Positions 62,760 through 64,000 of a stretch of 64,000 nucleotides of DNA are shown here, piece after piece. The stretch's first letter is position 1, and the number at the start of each line of letters is the position of its first letter. A program made the position numbers and the translations under genes. The notes under the pieces are model-generated. The model searched no databases. It had not been told where the DNA came from and saw only the letters and a list, made by a program, of their open reading frames with translations. Origin of the DNA: Rhabdophis nuchalis (taxonomy: Eukaryota; Chordata; Lepidosauria; Squamata; Natricidae). The stretch spans positions 75,788,715 through 75,852,714 of the forward strand of contig CM077646.1 in assembly GCA_039707465.1 (NCBI GenBank), read 5' to 3'.

Positions 62760-64000
62760 CATATAACCTAACACATTGTAGAGCTTAAACCTCCTTGGCC
62801 TGCGGGAGTCTCCCTTCTCGCAGGCCTGGCCCTCCTGTCTAACACGGGCCCACCTCGAGGACGGATTGATTATTCCTGAGAGGTGGGCGAAGCGCAGGTT
62901 GAGGGGTTTTTTAGGGAGGTTTTTAATTCGGATTTTAGGGGGTTCCAGGGAGGAGGGGGGAGGGTACAAACAGTTAGAGAGAGAGGGCCAGGCCAGCAGG
63001 CGACGGAGGGAAGCGGAAGGATCCGTGAGGGGGGGGGAATCACGAGTCGTTCCGACGGAGGGCATTCCCATTCAGAAGGTCGTGGGGAGAGGCAGGTCCG
63101 AGGGGAGGCAAGTTCCATCCTCCCGGTTGGGGACACGTAGCCGTTGGTTACAAACGGTCAGGTGTCACAACCCCCGCAGGCTAGGTGGTCAGGGAATACA
63201 GAGCCAGGGCCTGAGGCTGATGTTTTGCAACGCCAGGTCCATTGTTAACAAAGCCCCCCTCATCCATGACCTTGTGTCAGAGGGGGAGCCGGACCTGGCA
63301 GGAATAGCGGAGACCTGGTTGGGCCACGAGGGTGGACTCCCCCTCGTTGAAATGTGCCCACCAGGCTACCGTGCTTTTCATCAGCCCCGGGCCCTAGGTA
63401 GGGGTGGTGGGGTGGCGGTCATAGTAAAGGAAGGTCTTGAGCTGAGAGAGATCATTGTGCCACAGACCACCGGTTGTGAGTCCCTCTGCGTGAAGTGGGG
63501 CCTAGGGAGGCAGTTGGGCTTGCTGGTTGTATACCTGGCTCCCCGCTATGTAGCAGCAGCCCTGCCCGAGCTCCTGGAGGTGATCGCTACGGTGGCAGTC
63601 GAGACCCCCAGACTTCTAGTCATGGGGGACTTTAACCTGCCATCGGTGGGCGAATCATCCGTGGTAGCTCGGGAGTTCATGGCTTCCATGACGGCCATGG
63701 ACCTGACCCAATTAATTCAAGGCCCCACCCACGAGGGTGGACATACACCGGATCTCATCTTTGTCTCTGGCCAATGGAAGAGTGATCTGGGTATAGAGGA
63801 TATAGTCATCACGCCCTTGTCATGGTCAGACCACTCACTTCTCCGGCTCAACTTTCCGACCGCTACTCCCTTCCGCGGGGAGGCGGAACCAGAGTTACCG
63901 ATCTGGTTCCGCCCCAGGCGCCTTATGGACCCTGATGGGTTCCAGACGGCGCTTGGGCCACTTCCTGTACCCCTGACCCGCGCCCCGATGGAGGACCTCG
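62760..64000 (+). mobile_element. L2 LINE 5' end, cut by the window edge
   Basis: About 460 bp of GC-rich leader (CCTGCGGGAGTCTCCC..., GGGAGGAGGGGGGAGGG, GGTTACAAACGGTCAGG) lead into coding sequence nearly identical to 52663-53400. The left boundary is approximate. Unlike the copy at 52663, it includes the endonuclease start. Confidence 0.85.
63220..64000 (+). CDS. L2 endonuclease N-terminal region, partial at window end
   Basis: From ATG 63220 the frame MFCNARSIVNKAPLIHDLV... is open for all 260 codons to the edge, and the same frame is open at least 100 bp upstream, so the true start may be earlier. FCNARSIVNK is the usual first motif of LINE AP endonucleases (catalytic Asn). GIAETWL, MGDFNLPS and SDHSLLRL follow as in the 52624 ORF. 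It supplies the part missing from that copy. Intact as far as visible. Confidence 0.9.
   Translation, partial: MFCNARSIVNKAPLIHDLVSEGEPDLAGIAETWLGHEGGLPLVEMCPPGYRAFHQPRALGRGGGVAVIVKEGLELREIIVPQTTGCESLCVKWGLGRQLGLLVVYLAPRYVAAALPELLEVIATVAVETPRLLVMGDFNLPSVGESSVVAREFMASMTAMDLTQLIQGPTHEGGHTPDLIFVSGQWKSDLGIEDIVITPLSWSDHSLLRLNFPTATPFRGEAEPELPIWFRPRRLMDPDGFQTALGPLPVPLTRAPMEDL

Overview
The window looks like non-coding, intron-scale DNA of a squamate reptile, probably a snake. That assignment is inference from repeat content: CR1 and L2 LINEs with A+T-rich tails, short hAT-like elements with the squamate-typical 'GTGGACTTCAACTCCCAG' arm, Gypsy LTR elements, Helitrons and microsatellite seeding. The single-copy background is A+T-rich with no long ORFs. 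Nearly every long ORF belongs to a transposable element (TE) or is an artefact of low-complexity repeats.

Host gene: three short exon-like segments on the + strand (11325-11417, 40969-41032, 55910-55972) have good AG/GT splice signals and chain in one compatible reading frame. The third is exactly 21 codons and starts KKRKQSTQDEDA. I recognise this from memory as an N-terminal exon of the Rho guanine-nucleotide exchange factor ARHGEF3. The window is therefore most likely the 5' part of an ARHGEF3-like gene with very large TE-filled introns. The catalytic DH/PH exons would lie past the right edge.

Layout: (1) 1-2.98 kb, plain host DNA. (2) 2.98-4.34 kb, a TA-flanked terminal-inverted-repeat (TIR) element that is a giant palindrome. 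(3) 4.53-9.16 kb, a decayed Gypsy element (minus strand, TSD CCCAC). (4) 9.2-13.6 kb, host DNA with the first exon and small TIR elements. (5) 13.66-16.32 kb, a non-autonomous Helitron with a GC-rich cargo and an 800-bp GTAG/GATA satellite. (6) 18.50-25.80 kb, an old LINE split by a young chromodomain Gypsy element (18568-24259, TSD CCATA). (7) 26-42 kb, host DNA with CR1 tails, a SINE-based inverted repeat around (ATCT)n, Helitron and hAT remnants, a TA-MITE, an L2 fused to an unidentified 5' piece, and the second exon. (8) 42.6-44.2 kb, a CR1 LINE with a long pentanucleotide tail. (9) 46.5-51.7 kb, two more TA-MITEs flanking an internally deleted gag-integrase Gypsy (TSD CATCA). (10) 52.66-55.6 kb, an almost complete L2 LINE, then the third exon at 55.9 kb. 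(11) 56-64 kb, intron with a TIR element, L1-like pieces and the 5' end of a second L2 running off the window.

No tRNA or rRNA genes, CRISPR arrays or prokaryotic features were seen. The least ordinary structures are the palindromic TA element, the satellite shared between Helitron and TA-MITEs, the cargo-bearing Helitron, the gag-integrase Gypsy derivative and the fused L2 ORF.
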